Positions 60,911 to 64,000 of a stretch of 64,000 nt of DNA are shown here, one piece after another. Each line of letters starts with the position of its first letter. Within the stretch, counting starts at the first letter, position 1. Position numbers and translations under genes: made by a program. The notes below the pieces were generated by a model that saw only the letters and a list, made by a program, of their open reading frames with translations, ran no database searches and had not been told where the DNA came from. Source of the stretch: Methylobacterium radiotolerans JCM 2831. GTDB taxonomy: Bacteria > Pseudomonadota > Alphaproteobacteria > Rhizobiales > Beijerinckiaceae. The stretch spans positions 434,001 to 498,000 of the forward strand of contig NC_010505.1 of assembly GCF_000019725.1 (NCBI RefSeq), in the 5' to 3' direction.

Positions 60911-62728
60911 ATGGCCGCCAACGGCACCAACGGCAGCGGGCCTGCCTACACCATCCACGATCACGCCTTCGACGTCGTGATCGTCGGCGCGGGCGGCGCC
61001 GGCCTGCGCGCCACGGTCGGCTGCTCGGAGGCGGGCCTGCGCACCGCCTGCATCACCAAGGTGTTCCCGACCCGCTCCCACACGGTGGCAGCGCAGGGCG
61101 GCATCTCGGCCTCCCTCGGCAACATGGGCCCGGACGACTGGCGCTGGCACATGTACGACACCGTGAAGGGGTCGGACTGGCTCGGCGACCAGGACGCCAT
61201 CGAGTATCTCGTGCGCAACGCGCCCGCCGCCGTCTACGAGTTGGAGCACTGGGGCGTGCCCTTCTCCCGCACGGAGGAAGGCAAGATCTACCAGCGCCCG
61301 TTCGGCGGCATGACCACGGACTACGGCAAGGGCACCGCCCAGCGCACCTGCGCGGCGGCCGACCGCACCGGTCACGCCATGCTGCACACCCTCTACGGGC
61401 AGGCGGTGAAGAACCAGACCGACTTCTTCATCGAGTACTTCGCCCTCGACCTGATCATGGACGACGAGGGCCGCTGCCGCGGCGTGATCGCGCTCGATCA
61501 GGCCACCGGCGAGATCCACCGCTTCCGCGCCCAGATGACCATCCTGGCGACCGGCGGCTACGGCCGCGCCTACTTCTCGGCGACCTCCGCCCATACCTGC
61601 ACGGGCGATGGCAACGCCATGGTGCTGCGCGCCGGCCTGCCGCTGCAGGACATGGAGTTCGTGCAGTTCCACCCGACCGGCATCTACGGCGCGGGCTGCC
61701 TGATCACGGAAGGCTCCCGCGGCGAGGGCGGCTACCTCACCAATTCCGAGGGCGAGCGCTTCATGGAGCGCTACGCGCCGTCGGCGAAGGACCTCGCCTC
61801 GCGCGACGTCGTCTCGCGCTCCATGACCATGGAGATCCGCGACGGCCGCGGCGTCGGCAAGAACAAGGACCACATCTACCTGCACCTCGACCACCTGGAC
61901 CCGAAGATCCTGCACGAGCGCCTGCCGGGCATCTCGGAATCCGCGCGGATCTTCGCGGGCGTCGACGTGACCAAGGAACCGATCCCGGTCATCCCGACCG
62001 TCCACTACAACATGGGCGGCATCCCCACGAACTATCACGGCGAGGTGCTGACGCTGCGCGACGGCAACCCCGACACGGTGGTTCCGGGCCTGATGGCGAT
62101 CGGCGAGGCAGCCTGCGTCTCGGTCCACGGCGCAAACCGCCTCGGCTCGAACTCGCTGATCGACCTCGTGGTCTTCGGCCGCGCCGCCGGCAAGCGCTGC
62201 GCCGAGATCGTCGAGCCGAACGGCCGGGCCATGGAGCTGCCGAAGGGCGCGACCGACAAGGCGCTCGAGCGCCTGGACCGGTTCCGCTACGCCAACGGCT
62301 CGACGCCGACAGCCGAGCTCCGCGCCGAGATGCAGAAGACGATGCAGAACAACTGCGCCGTGTTCCGCACCGGCGAGGTGCTGGAAGAGGGCAAGGGCCT
62401 GATCCACAAGGTCTGGAACGCCGCCGCCGACGTGAAGGTCACCGACCGGTCGCTGGTCTGGAACACCGATCTCCTCGAGACTCTGGAGTTCGACAACCTG
62501 ATCGGTCAGGCGGTGGTAACGATGGAATCGGCCGCCAACCGCACCGAATCCCGCGGCGCCCACGCGCGCGAGGACTTCCCGGACCGCGACGACAAGGACT
62601 GGATGAAGCACACGCTGTCCTGGCTCGACGAGAGCCGGCATCAGGTGAACATCGATTACCGGCCGGTCCACACCTACACGATGTCGAACGAGATCCAGTA
62701 CATCGAGCCGAAAGCGCGCGTGTACTGA
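60911..62728 (+). CDS. sdhA: Succinate dehydrogenase flavoprotein subunit
   Basis: 605 aa. FAD-binding [15 protein letters not shown] at about residue 20, covalent FAD His in [11 protein letters not shown], substrate-site motifs HPTGIYGAG and TEGSRGEGG, and the [14 protein letters not shown] region. Oxidises succinate to fumarate in complex II and the TCA cycle. Full length. Confidence 0.97.
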   Translation: MAANGTNGSGPAYTIHDHAFDVVIVGAGGAGLRATVGCSEAGLRTACITKVFPTRSHTVAAQGGISASLGNMGPDDWRWHMYDTVKGSDWLGDQDAIEYLVRNAPAAVYELEHWGVPFSRTEEGKIYQRPFGGMTTDYGKGTAQRTCAAADRTGHAMLHTLYGQAVKNQTDFFIEYFALDLIMDDEGRCRGVIALDQATGEIHRFRAQMTILATGGYGRAYFSATSAHTCTGDGNAMVLRAGLPLQDMEFVQFHPTGIYGAGCLITEGSRGEGGYLTNSEGERFMERYAPSAKDLASRDVVSRSMTMEIRDGRGVGKNKDHIYLHLDHLDPKILHERLPGISESARIFAGVDVTKEPIPVIPTVHYNMGGIPTNYHGEVLTLRDGNPDTVVPGLMAIGEAACVSVHGANRLGSNSLIDLVVFGRAAGKRCAEIVEPNGRAMELPKGATDKALERLDRFRYANGSTPTAELRAEMQKTMQNNCAVFRTGEVLEEGKGLIHKVWNAAADVKVTDRSLVWNTDLLETLEFDNLIGQAVVTMESAANRTESRGAHAREDFPDRDDKDWMKHTLSWLDESRHQVNIDYRPVHTYTMSNEIQYIEPKARVY

Positions 62729-62813
62729 TCTGAAACTCTGCACCACGACTGCGGCGGCGGGGCCTTGCCCCTCCGGCCGCCGCGTCCTGCTCTAGCGGAA
62801 GCCGTCGAGAACC

Positions 62814-63638
62814 ATGGCTCAGTTCAACCTTCCGAAGAACTCCCAGATCACGCAGGGCAAGTCCTGGCCGGCCCCGCCCGGCGCCAGGAACCTGCAGACC
62901 TTCAAGATCTACCGGTGGAACCCGGATGACGGGGCCAATCCGCGGATCGACACCTACCAGGTCGACCGTGAGGATTGCGGCCCGATGGTCCTGGACGCGC
63001 TCCTGTGGATCAAGAACAAGGTCGACTCGACGCTGGTCTTCCGCCGCTCCTGCCGCGAGGGCATCTGCGGCTCCTGCGCGATGAACATCGAGGGGCAGAA
63101 CGCGCTCGCCTGTACGATGGGCATCGACGAGTGCAAGAGCCCCGACAACGCCCTGCCGGTCATGACCCGCAAGGACAGGGACGGGGCGATCCGCATCTAC
63201 CCGCTGCCGCACATGCCGGTCCTGAAGGACCTCGTGCCGGACCTGACGAATTTCTACGCCCAGCACGCCGCCATCGAGCCCTGGCTCCAGACGGAGACGC
63301 CCGCGCCCGAGAAGGAGTGGCGCCAGACGCCGGAGGACCGGTCCCGCCTCGACGGCCTCTACGAGTGCATCCTGTGCGCGTGCTGCACCACGTCGTGCCC
63401 GAGCTACTGGTGGAACGGCGACAAGTTCCTCGGCCCCGCGGCCCTGCTCCAGGCCTATCGCTGGCTGATCGACTCGCGCGACGAGAACACAGGCCACCGC
63501 CTCGACGGGCTGCACGATCCCTTCCGGCTGTATCGCTGCCACACCATCATGAACTGCGCCAATACCTGCCCGAAGAGCCTGAACCCGGCGAAGGCCATCG
63601 CCGAGATCAAGAAGATGATGGTCGAGCGCACGCTCTGA
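62814..63638 (+). CDS. sdhB: Succinate dehydrogenase iron-sulfur subunit
   Basis: 274 aa. The 2Fe-2S ligands are in [14 protein letters not shown]; the 4Fe-4S and 3Fe-4S ligands are in [16 protein letters not shown] and [17 protein letters not shown]. The N-terminus is slightly longer than in enterobacterial SdhB. Last gene of sdhCDAB, 85 nt after sdhA. Confidence 0.97.
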   Translation: MAQFNLPKNSQITQGKSWPAPPGARNLQTFKIYRWNPDDGANPRIDTYQVDREDCGPMVLDALLWIKNKVDSTLVFRRSCREGICGSCAMNIEGQNALACTMGIDECKSPDNALPVMTRKDRDGAIRIYPLPHMPVLKDLVPDLTNFYAQHAAIEPWLQTETPAPEKEWRQTPEDRSRLDGLYECILCACCTTSCPSYWWNGDKFLGPAALLQAYRWLIDSRDENTGHRLDGLHDPFRLYRCHTIMNCANTCPKSLNPAKAIAEIKKMMVERTL

Positions 63639-63688
63639 TTGCAGAGTCCGGCCGGGCATGAGGCCTGAGGGCCACACTCGGCCGAAAA

Positions 63689-63715
63689 GGCCGGCTCTCC
63701 GCAGCGGAGTCGGCC
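63689..63715 (+). terminator. Hairpin after sdhB
   Basis: GGCCG and CTCCG arms pair with CGGAG and CGGCC around a CAG loop, with a small bulge. About 50 nt after the sdhB stop; no clear T-run. Confidence 0.4.
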
Positions 63716-63808
63716 CGGGCTGGGAGCGCTGCCTTGCGGTCAGCGCAATTGGCACGGAGTCAGGGTCGAAGCGCCTCCGCGCTCTGAAGCCTGATCCGAA
63801 GTGGACCG

Positions 63809-64000
63809 ATGCTGCGCCCGAGCCTGTCGACGTTCGCCGTTCTCTGTCTGAGCGCCAGCCTCGGCGCCTGCGCCTCGAGCCGCCTCGACGGTCCGCGCAC
63901 CCGGGGTCCGTCGCCCCAGGCGTCCCTCGACACCGTGCCGGCCATGCCGTCGGGCACCGTGACGGCGGCCCCGCTGGCGCCGCCGCCCGGCGTCGCCGCG
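63809..64000 (+). CDS. Omp19-like outer-membrane lipoprotein (start only)
   Basis: 64 codons to the window end. Lipoprotein signal with lipobox LGAC (Cys about residue 21), then ASSRLDGP and a Pro/Ala-rich linker with VPAMPSGTV. The order resembles Brucella Omp19 (CQSSRLGNL, PAGTV), a lipoprotein with a protease-inhibitor domain; that domain would lie beyond the edge, so the call is tentative. Confidence 0.55.
   Translation, partial: MLRPSLSTFAVLCLSASLGACASSRLDGPRTRGPSPQASLDTVPAMPSGTVTAAPLAPPPGVAA

Overview
The window is GC-rich alphaproteobacterial chromosome, most likely from a Methylobacterium-type organism (inferred from base composition, FixLJ/FixK regulation, the DUF1476 ATP-synthase inhibitor and an Omp19-like lipoprotein). 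It falls into three parts.

(1) 1-3.0 kb holds the end of a heavy-metal RND efflux system. The pump gene is open at the window edge. Its membrane-fusion partner is a 5'-truncated, twice-frameshifted remnant fused head-to-head to a fragment of a sensor histidine kinase, which marks an old deletion.

(2) About 3.0-45.5 kb looks like a low-oxygen response island. It carries the whole regulatory cascade: a FixL with heme PAS residues, FixJ, and a FixK-type Crp/Fnr regulator preceded by a FixJ-like site. I found 19 boxes matching TTG(A/C)-N6-(T/G)CAA, almost all 55-87 nt ahead of a start codon. Their inferred targets are seven universal stress proteins, three different P-type ATPases, three BON-domain proteins, small c-type cytochromes, a phosphoketolase-acetate kinase operon, an ATP-synthase zeta-type inhibitor, an S41 protease, a potassium channel, two receiver-only proteins and several small membrane or exported proteins. 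A zinc alcohol dehydrogenase, a BLUF photoreceptor and a frameshifted APH/P-loop kinase lie among them. The usual FixK targets (cbb3 oxidase, fixGHIS) are absent. A block at 10.8-15.4 kb (ABC protein with a dead ATPase domain, HlyD partner, exported protein, LysR) has no boxes and may be a separate insertion. Several island genes are decaying: the glucokinase has two in-frame ambers, the kinase is frameshifted, and one Crp/Fnr gene is damaged.

(3) At 45.6-47.1 kb an IS3-family element (IS407-like) sits inside an older IS3 remnant, followed by a tRNA-Met(CAU) gene. From 47.5 kb the content looks like core chromosome: CHRD protein, aldo/keto reductase and NADP-dependent reductase, an NTP/MFS-like carrier, guaA, SGNH hydrolase, TsaA/TrmO-like methyltransferase, AMP nucleosidase, a glycine-rich exported protein, an SLC13-like permease, the sdhCDAB operon and the start of an Omp19-like lipoprotein. 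I saw no FixK boxes ahead of these genes.

In the inferred model, falling oxygen activates FixL-FixJ, FixJ induces fixK, and FixK switches on the surrounding genes for substrate-level ATP production, a brake on ATP hydrolysis, ion homeostasis and envelope and stress protection.
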